NCBI RefSeq assembly: GCF_009498035.1
Contig: NZ_CP034550.1
Span: 3,286,001 to 3,350,000, forward strand
Direction: 5' to 3'
Length of the DNA: 64,000 bases
DNA from: Saccharothrix syringae
Lineage (GTDB): Bacteria > Actinomycetota > Actinomycetes > Mycobacteriales > Pseudonocardiaceae
The notes beneath the pieces are model-generated. The model had not been told where the DNA came from. It did no database searches and saw nothing but the letters and a program-made list of their open reading frames with translations. Below, piece after piece: positions 44,652 to 52,198 of the stretch. A program made the translations under genes and the position numbers. Numbering within the stretch: position 1 is the stretch's first letter; every line of letters begins with the position of its first letter.

Positions 44652-44726
44652 AACGGCTTCAGACGGGATGTGGTGATCCTTCGGCAGGCTGCGCCGCAGA
44701 ACAACCGGAGTCGTTCGGAGGCGGCA

Positions 44727-45353
44727 GTGCGCAAGGTGAAGGTGGCTCTCCAGGCGGCGGACCCGTTGAGCAGGGCGGGCCTGATCGGCTATATCGAAGA
44801 CCACCCGGGTTTGGTGGTGTTGCCGGCGGAGCAGCGTCATCTGGCGGAGGTGGCCGTGGTGGCGGTGGACCGGTTGTCGGCGGAGGTGGTGGCGGGGATG
44901 CGGCGGGCGGCGACCGAGGTGGGGACGCCGGTGGTGTTGGTGGTGGGTGAGTTGGAGGAGTCGGAGTTGCCCACGGCGGTGGAGTGCCGGGTGGTGGCGG
45001 TGTTGCCCAGGGCGGTGGCCACCGCGGAGCGGTTGGTGCACGGTGTGGTGACGGCCGCGGCGGGTGACGGGGTGATGCCGCCGCATCTGGTGGGGGCGTT
45101 GATCAGGGACGTGGAGCGGTTGCAGCGGCAGTTGCTGGCCCTGGACGGTGTGGGGTCGCGGGACCGGTTGACCCCGCGTGAGGAGCAGGTGCTGCGGATG
45201 ATGGCCGAGGGGTTGGACACGGCGGAGATCGCGGTGAGGCTGTCGTACTCGGAGCGGACGGTGAAGAACGTGATCTACGGGGTGACCACGCGGTTCAACC
45301 TGCGCAACCGGCCGCACGCGGTGGCCTACGCCGTCCGCGCCGGCCTGATCTGA
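44727..45353 (+). CDS. LuxR-family transcriptional regulator
   Basis: 208 residues from GTG 44727, preceded by TCGGAGGCGG; the longer frame (44670) has a weaker start. Residues 1-120 are alpha/beta, like a receiver domain, but without a clear acidic pocket, so phosphorylation is uncertain. Residues about 145-205 are a LuxR-type helix-turn-helix: LTPREEQVLRMMAEGLDTAE, then IAVRLSYSERTVKNVI and a final helix. It lies 75 bases after the giant gene and may regulate it or the T7SS genes, but no direct evidence shows this. The coding strand is very G-rich (many GTG and GGC codons), unlike the C-rich neighbours. DNA-binding activator or repressor; ligand or kinase unknown. Confidence 0.75.
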   Translation: MRKVKVALQAADPLSRAGLIGYIEDHPGLVVLPAEQRHLAEVAVVAVDRLSAEVVAGMRRAATEVGTPVVLVVGELEESELPTAVECRVVAVLPRAVATAERLVHGVVTAAAGDGVMPPHLVGALIRDVERLQRQLLALDGVGSRDRLTPREEQVLRMMAEGLDTAEIAVRLSYSERTVKNVIYGVTTRFNLRNRPHAVAYAVRAGLI

Positions 45354-45377
45354 CCCCCACCACCCGAGGAGACAACC

Positions 45378-45566
45378 ATGCGCACGAGCCGCCACCACGA
45401 CCAGGACGCCGACCGGCAGCGGGATCGCCCGGGAGGTGAGGCGGGGCACCGGGGCTCGCTCGTCGGCTCCGGGCCCCACCACGAGGCGGACGCGGGCACC
45501 GACCGGTGGCGGATGACCGACCAGGGGGTCATCGACGTCCCGTTCCCCGAGTCGGACGTCGCCTGA
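45378..45566 (+). CDS. Small hypothetical protein, 62 residues
   Basis: ATG at 45378 follows GAGGAGACAACC, a strong ribosome site, 24 bases after the LuxR-type gene's stop, so it may be co-transcribed. The product is very polar: MRTSRHHDQDADRQRDR, then Gly and His-rich stretches and an acidic end DVPFPESDVA. No Cys is present and no family is recognised. It could be a small regulatory or modified peptide, or just translated by chance. Confidence 0.45.
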   Translation: MRTSRHHDQDADRQRDRPGGEAGHRGSLVGSGPHHEADAGTDRWRMTDQGVIDVPFPESDVA

Positions 45567-46067
45567 GCCGTCCGGCGGGCGGCGTCCGAGCCGGTTCCCC
45601 CCCCCGTCGGGAATCGCGGATGGCTCGTGCCGGCAACCCCGGTGGTACGACGGCGATGTGGGTGCGTGACCGCCTCGGCGGCCCGTCGCGCGCGTCGGGG
45701 ACAGGTCACCCGCCGGCAGGGTTTCCTTACCCGTGACCGAAACCCGCTCCGGCGACAGCCCGAACGTGATCACCGCCGTGGCCACCAGGCCGGCCACCGG
45801 TTCCGACGCCGGAGTCCTGCCCGGCGTCCACACCGGACTGCGACACCAGGGCCTGCGACCACACCTCTCCGGTCCACCTGGAGCGGGCCGAACGCGGACA
45901 CCGGACCACGTCGTCGGACCACTGCCCGCAAACCCCACCCTTCGGCACCGGAAGGCCGAGGGCTTCGCCCGCGACGACTTCCGGCACCAGCGCTACGCGG
46001 CCCGCCGCGGCTCGACAACCACACGGGGACACCCCCTCCGGTGCGCCGCGCCCCCCGGGCGGGTCGG
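45567..46067. other. Intergenic region, no gene supported
   Basis: About 500 bases between the small ORF and the leftward multicopper oxidase. Open frames on both strands (for example 45733-46134) lack ribosome sites and recognisable products. No tRNA or clear hairpin is seen. Confidence 0.5.
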
Positions 46068-47405
46068 TCACGCGGTGACCTCCAGCACCCCCATCATGCC
46101 CTGGTCCTCGTGCGAGGCGATGTGGCAGTGGTAGACGGTGCGACCCGCTTCGCCGAGGAACGGCACCGCGATGGTCACGGTGCCGCCCGGCGGGACGTTC
46201 ACGGTGTCGCGCCAGGCCGTCAGGGCCTCGGGCCGACCGTCGCGGGCCACGACCTGGAAGCGGTAGCTGTGCAGGTGGAACGGGTGGTCGGTGGTGTGCT
46301 CGTTGACCAGGTCCCAGACCTCCAGGGTGCCCAGCCCGGCGGTCAGGTCGACGCGGTGGTGGTCGAACACCCGGCCGTCGAGGGTGAACCCGCCGGTCCC
46401 GTCCCCGCCGAAGGCGATGCGCCGCCGCCGCACGGCCGTCGCGGGGTCCAGCACCTCCACCTCGCGCAGCCGCCCCGGCAGGGGCACGGCGGCCAGGCCG
46501 CCCTCGGGGACCTCCACGGCGGCCAGGCGGGACCGGGGCGTCGCGGCCCCGCCGGCGCCGTAGGTGGAGTACGGCAGGGCGGTCAGCTCCAGTCTGCCGG
46601 CGGCACTGGTCTCCACCAGCACCTCGGCCCGCTCGCCGGGGGCCAGCAGGACCTCCGCCACCTCGACCGGGGCCTCGACGAACCCGCCGTCGGTGGCGAT
46701 CAGGTGCATCGGCACGCGGTCCTCCCGGCGCAGCACGCCGATCAGCAGGTGGTCGCCCGGGGTGGCGTTGAGCAGCCGCAGCCGGGTGCGGCCCGAGGTC
46801 GGCCGGAACACCGGCCGCACCACGCCGTTGACGCCCACCTCCCGCCCGGTGCGGGTGAACATCACCAGCCGGTCGTCGCAACCGCGCAGCAGGTCGTCGG
46901 TGGGACCGGTCACGACGACCGGCCCGGCCAGGCCCGCGAGGATCTGCCACTCGACACCGCCGTGGGCGTGGGGGTGGTACCAGTACGTCCCGGCCGTGCC
47001 CGCCGGCACGGTGAACTCCTGGACGCGGCTCCCGCCGGGGGCCTGGTGCTCCAGCGGCGCGTCCACGGCGGGGGCCAGCGGCAGGCCGTGCAGGTGCAGG
47101 CTGCTGTCGACGTCGAGGCCGTTGCGGAAGCCCAGGCTCACCCGGTCGCCCTCGCGCAGCTCCACCAGCGGGTTGACCCCGTTGTAGCGCAGGCCGTCGC
47201 CGGTCGGCGCGGCGACCAGTTCACCCCGCAGCACGCCGTCGGCACCGGCGCGCAGCCCCAGGGGCTCGGGCCGGGGGAGGGGCGGGCCGTCGGCCGGCCC
47301 GCCCCCGGTGGCGCGCACGGCCAGCGCGCCACCCCCGACCAGCGCGGCGGCCGTGAGGCCGCCCGCCACCAGCAACGCCCGCCGGGACAACCGCGGCTCA
47401 GCCAT
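46068..47405 (-). CDS. Multicopper oxidase with Tat signal
   Basis: 445 residues. The N-terminus has a twin-arginine signal (SRRALLVAGGLTAAALVGG), so the enzyme is exported folded. Copper ligands are present: HLHG near residue 103, WYHPHAHGG, then HPFHLH near 366 and the C-terminal YHCHIASHEDQGMM, giving type 1, 2 and 3 copper sites. This matches three-domain laccase/CueO/FtsP-like oxidases, though residue length fits the shorter forms. It oxidises metal ions or phenols with reduction of O2 to water. Its start overlaps the stop of the cupredoxin gene by 8 bases. It is last in a leftward operon. Confidence 0.85.
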   Translation of the reverse strand: MAEPRLSRRALLVAGGLTAAALVGGGALAVRATGGGPADGPPLPRPEPLGLRAGADGVLRGELVAAPTGDGLRYNGVNPLVELREGDRVSLGFRNGLDVDSSLHLHGLPLAPAVDAPLEHQAPGGSRVQEFTVPAGTAGTYWYHPHAHGGVEWQILAGLAGPVVVTGPTDDLLRGCDDRLVMFTRTGREVGVNGVVRPVFRPTSGRTRLRLLNATPGDHLLIGVLRREDRVPMHLIATDGGFVEAPVEVAEVLLAPGERAEVLVETSAAGRLELTALPYSTYGAGGAATPRSRLAAVEVPEGGLAAVPLPGRLREVEVLDPATAVRRRRIAFGGDGTGGFTLDGRVFDHHRVDLTAGLGTLEVWDLVNEHTTDHPFHLHSYRFQVVARDGRPEALTAWRDTVNVPPGGTVTIAVPFLGEAGRTVYHCHIASHEDQGMMGVLEVTA

Positions 47406-48222
47406 GGTGGTGCCCGCCGGTGTGCTCCTGCCCGGACGCGGCGCCCGCCGCCGCGTCCAGCGCCCCGTCGACGACGGTGAGCCTGCCGACCATGCCCTTC
47501 TCCTCGTGGTCGCCCGCCGCGCAGTGCACCGCGTACTGGCCGGGCTCGGCGTCCACCACCGCGACGCGGGTCCGGCCGCTGGGCACCTCGATGTCCACGC
47601 CCAGGTCGGTGATGGTGAAGGTGTGGTCGTCGTCGGTCTCGTTGGTGAACCGGAACGCCACCGGCTGCCCGGACCCCACGCGCAACTGGGCCGGGGAGAA
47701 CTTGAAGTTCGTCATGTCCACGGTCGGGAGCGCGGCGACCTGCCGGTCGGTCAGCGAGCCGGTGTCGTCGGCCTGCGGCCACACCACCACCAGGAGCGCG
47801 GCCAGCGCCGCGCCGAGCGCCCCGCCGCCGCCCAGGACGACCAGCCGACCACCGGCGCCGCCGCGCAACTGGAGCACCAGGGCTGCCGCGACGGCCACCC
47901 CGGCGGCCAGGACCAGTGCCACCGCGGTGGTGAACGGCGGTACGTCGGCCGGGCGGACCAGGTCGAACGACAGGCCGGTCGGGCGCGAGAACACCACCAG
48001 CGCCGCCACCGACGCGGTGACGGCCGGGGCGATCCGCGACCGCCGCCACAGCAGCACGGCGGCGATGACCGGGAAGGCGGAGATGGCCGCCATGCCGGGG
48101 TTCGGCTGCCCGGCGAGCACCAGGAACGTGATGGCGTTCGCCACGGCCAGGACGGCGGTCGCCGTCAGGGCCGCGATCGTGGCCGCCGAGGTGGACCGCG
48201 CTGTTGTCGCAGGAGCGCTCAT
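47398..48222 (-). CDS. Membrane protein with C-terminal cupredoxin domain
   Basis: 274 residues from ATG 48222, chosen because GAGG precedes it, while a start 30 bases upstream would run through the putative operator. Residues about 15-160 hold four or five membrane helices; a short loop then leads to a C-terminal blue-copper domain with DDDHTFTI and AVHCAAGDHEEKGM (His, Cys, His and Met ligands). It ends in a His-rich tail (GQEHTGGHHHG) that may bind copper. It may pass electrons or copper to the oxidase whose gene it overlaps. Two operator-like sites lie just upstream (48238-48255 and 48357-48374). Confidence 0.72.
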   Translation of the reverse strand: MSAPATTARSTSAATIAALTATAVLAVANAITFLVLAGQPNPGMAAISAFPVIAAVLLWRRSRIAPAVTASVAALVVFSRPTGLSFDLVRPADVPPFTTAVALVLAAGVAVAAALVLQLRGGAGGRLVVLGGGGALGAALAALLVVVWPQADDTGSLTDRQVAALPTVDMTNFKFSPAQLRVGSGQPVAFRFTNETDDDHTFTITDLGVDIEVPSGRTRVAVVDAEPGQYAVHCAAGDHEEKGMVGRLTVVDGALDAAAGAASGQEHTGGHHHG

Positions 48223-48237
48223 GACATCCTCACTTTG

Positions 48238-48255
48238 TGATTGATTGACCACTCA
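48238..48255. promoter_or_regulatory. Putative TetR operator, site A
   Basis: TGATTGATTGACCACTCA, 16 bases before the cupredoxin start. Closely resembles sites C and D. A TTGACA (reverse strand) at 48291-48296 may be the -35 box of the operon. Confidence 0.55.
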
Positions 48256-48356
48256 CTAACGGGTACAGCTCACCTTGTGCGGTGTCGGTATGTCAAGTCA
48301 CCTAGGGGTTCGACCGGCAGAAGTGCCTTAAAGCGCAGTGCTGGTGGCCGAGTGTG

Positions 48357-48374
48357 TAATCAGTCAACCACTGA
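48357..48374. promoter_or_regulatory. Putative TetR operator, site B
   Basis: TAATCAGTCAACCACTGA, the weakest of the five. Lies between the quinone oxidoreductase stop and the cupredoxin start; its right half matches site D best. Confidence 0.4.
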
Positions 48375-48395
48375 GGTGTCGGAGCGGTGCGGCGC

Positions 48396-49367
48396 TCACG
48401 GGGACACCCGCAGGACGAGCTTGCCGCGCACCCGCCCGCCGGCCGAAGCGCGGTAGGCGTCGGCAACGTCGGCCAGCGGCAGCACGTCGGCCACCTCGAC
48501 CCGCAGCACGCCGCTGTCCACCAGGGTGGCGATGTGCCCCAGGGCCACCCCGTCCGGCTCGACCAGGAACGACGTGGCCCCGAAGCCGCGCTCGCGGAAC
48601 CCCGCCAGGAGGTGGTGCGGCGCGCTGGAGGCGACGGCCACGTACAGCCCGCCCGGCTCCAGCACCGCCATCGACCGGCTGCCCGTTTCGGCGTGGTCGT
48701 CACCCACGAGGTCCAGCACCACGTCGATGCCGCCGATCCGCTCCTCGAACGGCCCCTCGGTGTAGTCCACGCACTCGTCCGCGCCGAGGTCGCGCAGCCA
48801 GGCGTGGTTCCCGGCGCGCGCGGTCGCCGTGACGTGGCAGCCGAGGTGCTTGGCCAGCTGCACCGCGAGGTGCCCGACCCCGCCCGCCCCGGCGTGGACC
48901 AGCACGCGCATGCCCTCCTCGACCTCGGCCGTGTCCACCAGCGCCTGCCACGCCGTGAGCGCGGCGAGCGGCAGGGCGGCGGCGTGCACGTGGTCGGCGG
49001 TGCGGGGCTTGCGCGCGAAGTGCCGGGACGGGGCGGTGACGTACTCGGCGTACGCCCCGGCCGCGCGGGGGAACCACGGCATCCCGTACACCTCGTCGCC
49101 GGGGGCGAGGGTGGTCACGCCGAATCCCACCTCTTCCACCACGCCCGACACGTCCCAGCCCGGGATGAACGGCAGTGCCCCGATCGCGGGCGCCACCGCC
49201 TCGCCGCGCCCGGTCTTGTGGTCGCACGGGTTCACGCCCGCCGCGATCACCCGCACCAGCACCTCGGTGGGCAGCGGCACCGGCCGCGGTACCCGCACCG
49301 GCGTGAGCCGCTCGGGCCCGCCGAACTCCGGCTGGTGGATCGCGCGCATCATCTGGCCGCTGTTCAT
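48396..49367 (-). CDS. Quinone oxidoreductase-like NADPH dehydrogenase (MDR family)
   Basis: 323 residues from ATG 49367 with GGGAGG before it (an open extension upstream has no ribosome site). The GroES-like start (RVIAAGVNPCDHKTGRG) leads to a Rossmann domain with the nucleotide-binding AGAGGVGHLAVQLAKHLG near residue 160 and DVVLDLVGDDHAETGSRS. It lacks zinc ligands, as in the quinone oxidoreductase group of medium-chain dehydrogenases. It would reduce quinones or enones with NADPH in the cytoplasm. Next in line, 173 bases on, is the cupredoxin operon; a shared redox role is inference. Confidence 0.82.
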   Translation of the reverse strand: MNSGQMMRAIHQPEFGGPERLTPVRVPRPVPLPTEVLVRVIAAGVNPCDHKTGRGEAVAPAIGALPFIPGWDVSGVVEEVGFGVTTLAPGDEVYGMPWFPRAAGAYAEYVTAPSRHFARKPRTADHVHAAALPLAALTAWQALVDTAEVEEGMRVLVHAGAGGVGHLAVQLAKHLGCHVTATARAGNHAWLRDLGADECVDYTEGPFEERIGGIDVVLDLVGDDHAETGSRSMAVLEPGGLYVAVASSAPHHLLAGFRERGFGATSFLVEPDGVALGHIATLVDSGVLRVEVADVLPLADVADAYRASAGGRVRGKLVLRVSP

Positions 49368-49909
49368 GGCGTGCCTCCCGGGACGAGGGGTGGATCGGCT
49401 CGGGCACCGGTGGGCTCCCGCCGCGGTGGCGGGGCCCGTGGCGTCGCCGTCGACCCGCGCGGTGCCCCCGCGACGCAGTCTGGGAGTCGCCGGCGCCCCT
49501 CGGTGCTCCGACCGGGCGCGGCGTGCCCCGAGGGGAAGGGGACCGTGCCCGAGCACCTGGTGCCGCGGTGCCCGCGGGGCTCTCGCGCCGGATGCGCCCG
49601 GCGGTCACCGGGCGGCGTCCGCGTTCCCGCCGTGGGGTGTCCCCTCGACCTCGGTGGTGCTCTGTTCGCGTTGTGGGGGAACGGTTTTCAGGCTGCCCCC
49701 GTGAGGGGCGGGATCTCCGGCACCGCCGGGTGGCCGGTCCTCGGGCCGGGGGCGTGCGTTCGCGCCGGCGCGAAGTCGTACCGGACCCGCGAAGCGGGGA
49801 AGCAGTGCGCCGCCCACCGCCCGGCGGTGTGCCGGGTGGTGGGCGGCGCGGTTGCCGTCCACAGCGGACTGCGGCGGACGTGTCGCCGGAACTGCTCCGG
49901 CTCGTGCGC
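49368..49909. other. Intergenic region, no gene supported
   Basis: 540 bases between the small secreted protein's stop and the oxidoreductase start. It holds the terminator-like hairpin at 49807-49849. Open frames on both strands lack start signals. Confidence 0.5.
49807..49849 (-). terminator. Terminator-like hairpin
   Basis: A 19-bp inverted repeat with one G/T mismatch and a 5-base loop (arms 49807-49825 and 49831-49849). It lies 60-100 bases beyond the stop of the small secreted protein gene. No T-run follows, as is common in high-GC actinomycetes. Confidence 0.6.
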
Positions 49910-50284
49910 TCAGAGGGCGGGGAAGGTGATCGCGGGGTTGTTGTAGGTGCCCGAGACGGTGATCGTCATGTTGCGGTTGAACCTGGGAAGGGCGTACGAC
50001 CGCGTGGCGTACCCGGACCGGTCGTGGTTGACGATGACGTACACCGGCTCGTTGCCGTAGTGCGTGCTCGTGACGCACTGGTTGGTCCAGGCGATGAAGC
50101 TCCTGATGTTCCGGTTGGGGAAGCTCAGCGACGAGTGGATCTCGTTGGCCGGGTTGCACAGGGTCAGCGCGTACTGGACCGGCGTGGCCGTCGTGGCGCC
50201 GGCGGTGCCCGCCCCGCCCGCGACCACGGCCGCCGCGACCGCGAGGGGGACGGAGAGCTTGCGGAGGAAGGACTTGATGCCCAC
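49910..50284 (-). CDS. Small secreted protein of unknown function
   Basis: 124 residues from GTG 50284 with GAAGGAGC before it. Residues 1-30 are a Sec signal peptide (charged start SFLRK, a hydrophobic core, then GATTA as the likely cleavage region). The mature part is about 95 residues with two Cys (LCNPANE and NQCVTS), which may form a disulfide, and a VYVIVNHDRSGYATRSYALP stretch. No family recognised. It may be co-transcribed with the SRPBCC gene upstream (119-base gap). Confidence 0.7.
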   Translation of the reverse strand: MGIKSFLRKLSVPLAVAAAVVAGGAGTAGATTATPVQYALTLCNPANEIHSSLSFPNRNIRSFIAWTNQCVTSTHYGNEPVYVIVNHDRSGYATRSYALPRFNRNMTITVSGTYNNPAITFPAL

Positions 50285-50403
50285 GGTGCTCCTTCGGGGT
50301 TGGTTGTTCTCGCGGCGAAGTCTGGGTGAGCCGCGCGCCGGTGAGGACGGGTCGAGGTCCCTTCGTGCCTCAATGTGCAGGCCGGTCTGCGCGGACCGGT
50401 CGG

Positions 50404-50835
50404 TCAGCTCTCGGCGGCGGCCTTCAGCCGGCCCAGCCACGCGATCAGGGAGGAGTCCAGGCCCGCCTGCATGGCCGCCACGTCGGCGCGCACCGCGGGG
50501 CCGTCCCACGACTCCTCCGTGCACACCTCCACGGCGCCGTCGATTTCGGTGAACGTCCACACGTGCACGCCGTCGATGCCGTGGGCCGGACCGCCCCAGC
50601 AAGTGCGGCGGAGCGGTTCGACCTCGTGCACGGTCGAGGTGATGTCCAGGCCGTAGGTCTGCCAGGAGAAGGAGGTGCCGGGGGCGAACGGGCCGTCGAG
50701 CGCCGCCGAGGTGATGTCGGTCTGCCACGCGGGCCAGGCGGCCACGTCGGTGTGCAGGGCCCAGACCTTCTCCAGCGGGGCGTCGACGGTGATGCTGTGC
50801 CGAGAGATCACGGCGGCGTCGCGGTCGATTTCCAT
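50404..50835 (-). CDS. SRPBCC-family (START-like) protein
   Basis: 143 residues from ATG 50835 with GGAAGGA before it. The pattern SRHSITVDAPLEKVWALHTD followed by a tryptophan-rich turn (VAAWPAWQTDI) and a C-terminal amphipathic helix (MQAGLDSSLIAWLGRLKAAAE) is typical of polyketide cyclase/START-like ligand-binding folds. It probably binds a hydrophobic ligand; a catalytic role cannot be inferred. Site C (50902-50919) lies 66 bases upstream. Confidence 0.75.
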   Translation of the reverse strand: MEIDRDAAVISRHSITVDAPLEKVWALHTDVAAWPAWQTDITSAALDGPFAPGTSFSWQTYGLDITSTVHEVEPLRRTCWGGPAHGIDGVHVWTFTEIDGAVEVCTEESWDGPAVRADVAAMQAGLDSSLIAWLGRLKAAAES

Positions 50836-50901
50836 GGTCTTCGTCCTTCCGGTCCGCCCGGTGGTCACCGGGCTGGTGCACCCGATGCGGGTACACACCA
50901 T

Positions 50902-50919
50902 TGATTGGTCAATCACTCA
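50902..50919. promoter_or_regulatory. Putative TetR operator, site C
   Basis: TGATTGGTCAATCACTCA, an imperfect palindrome in the 135-base gap between the tetR stop and the SRPBCC start. Its reverse strand reads TGAGTGATTGACCAATCA, which aligns with A and D. Confidence 0.6.
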
Positions 50920-50970
50920 CTTTTGACACGCGCGTCGTTGCCGCGCGCGTCGTTGCCGTGCGCGGCCGGC

Positions 50971-51543
50971 TCAGTAGTGGCGGATGCCCGCCGCCAGGGT
51001 CCTGCTCCACGGGGCGTCGAGCGCATCGGCGTCCACCGCGACCAGCAGGTGGCACAGCGCGCCCTTGGCGAAGAAGTCCCGCACCTGGTCGTCGTTCCCG
51101 CCGGAGACCTGGCGGACGTACTCCACCATCCGGGCGTACCCGTGCTGGACGGCCTCGCGCGCCGACGGTTCGGACACCGCTGCGGCCTGGGCGTGCATCT
51201 GCACCAGCAGCAGGGTGTCCTCCTCGCCGATCAGGCGTGCGTACGCCTCGCCCATCGCGTCCAGCACCGCCTCGGGGGAGTCGGACGCGGCCCGTGCCGC
51301 ACCGTCGGCCAGGCTTTCCCGGATGCGGGCGAAGCAGTGCTCGACCACCCTCAGGAAGAGCGTCTCCTTGTCCGTGAACAGCCGGTAGACGTAACCCTGC
51401 GAGATGCCCGCCGACTTGGCCACGTCGGCGGTCGTCGTGCCCCGGTACCCCTTCGCCGCGAACGCGCCGAGCGCGGTCCTCAGCACGGTGTCGCGCCGTT
51501 CCTCCGCCGAGGAGAGCTGCCTGCGGCTCGTTTCTCCGGTCAT
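50971..51543 (-). CDS. TetR-family transcriptional regulator
   Basis: 190 residues from ATG 51543. The N-terminal helix-turn-helix is classical: TALGAFAAKGYRGTTTADVA, then KSAGISQGYVYRLFTDKETL. The rest is an all-helical ligand pocket domain. Its own promoter carries site D right at the start codon, so autorepression is likely. It is placed among redox and efflux genes, all with similar sites, so it is probably the local repressor that responds to a phenolic or quinone-like compound. The ligand is inference. Confidence 0.85.
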   Translation of the reverse strand: MTGETSRRQLSSAEERRDTVLRTALGAFAAKGYRGTTTADVAKSAGISQGYVYRLFTDKETLFLRVVEHCFARIRESLADGAARAASDSPEAVLDAMGEAYARLIGEEDTLLLVQMHAQAAAVSEPSAREAVQHGYARMVEYVRQVSGGNDDQVRDFFAKGALCHLLVAVDADALDAPWSRTLAAGIRHY

Positions 51544-51544
51544 G

Positions 51545-51562
51545 TGAGTAATCAACCACTCA
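51545..51562. promoter_or_regulatory. Putative TetR operator, site D
   Basis: TGAGTAATCAACCACTCA, an inverted repeat (TGAGT, 8 bases, ACTCA). It starts 2 bases upstream of the tetR start codon and covers the -10 box. Confidence 0.65.
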
Positions 51563-51578
51563 TACTTTCCGTTGTCAA
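51550..51578 (-). promoter_or_regulatory. tetR promoter, probably leaderless
   Basis: On the reverse strand, TTGACA (51573-51578) and TTGATT (51550-51555) with a 17-base spacer. Transcription would start about 6-7 bases further, at the A of the ATG, so the mRNA may have no leader. The -10 lies inside operator D. Confidence 0.6.
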
Positions 51579-52198
51579 ACCACCTGCCTGAAGGTCCGGG
51601 GGTGCTGCCTGTCGGGGCAGCGTCGTTCCCCGGCGGGTCCGCCGAGGTGTCGCCACCGCGCCGGTCGGCGTCCACCGCGCACGTGGACGGCGGGCGGGAC
51701 GTCCCGGCGTTGTCGGGCCCGGCGGTCCCGGCGGTTCGGCCAGGCCGGCCGTCGCCCTCGCGGCGATACCGGCCCGGCCTTTGCGCTGTGGCTAGGGAGA
51801 TGCCCAATCGCTCTTGTACGCGGTGAGGGCCTCCGTGTGCCGGAATGGGTGCGTCGGGCACATCCACTCCGCCCGGAGGTCCTCCCTGCTTTCAACCCGA
51901 CGTGCCGTCGACAACCTGATTGGTCACTACACCTGGACGGCGGCCTGCTCCGTGCGAGTGGTTCCGGTCGGCCTGGTGTTCACGGTGGTGTCGCGAACCA
52001 TTTGCCGATTGATGTTCCACCGCGCAGTCGGGCGAATTGGGGTCGGAATTCTTCGGCTGGCATTTTTGGTGCGATCCGGCACGTTGTTGCGCACCGGTGT
52101 TTGGTGAACCACTCCTTGACGTGCCAGTTGGCTTGGGCAAGCGGCTCGATGTCCGAAAAGTTCCACTAGGTGACTCTGTGGACTCCATGTTGCGGCCG
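51563..52198. other. Long intergenic region, AT-richer toward the right
   Basis: 640 bases without a supported gene. From about 51890 the composition is visibly less GC-rich (for example GGAATTCTTCGGCTGG and CATTTTTGGTGC), and short open frames lack ribosome sites. A weak operator-like string begins at 51917. It may hold regulatory DNA or a decayed insert. Confidence 0.5.

Noticed and set aside
33264..42503. Very long reverse-strand open frame (3,079 codons)
   Set aside because: Mirror of the long units; repeats in it simply reflect the forward repeats.
11490..44651. A fused run of separate genes or an NRPS/PKS-type assembly line
   Set aside because: No internal stop, start or ribosome site pattern, and no carrier, condensation or ketosynthase motifs.
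45378..45566. RiPP precursor peptide
   Set aside because: No Cys, no known leader motif and no modifying enzyme gene beside it; kept only as a hypothetical small protein.
45733..46134. Small forward gene overlapping the multicopper oxidase end
   Set aside because: No ribosome site and no recognisable protein; it ends inside an antisense gene.
51917..51934. A sixth TetR site
   Set aside because: Only the left part (TGATTGGTCA) matches site C; the right half has no palindromic partner.
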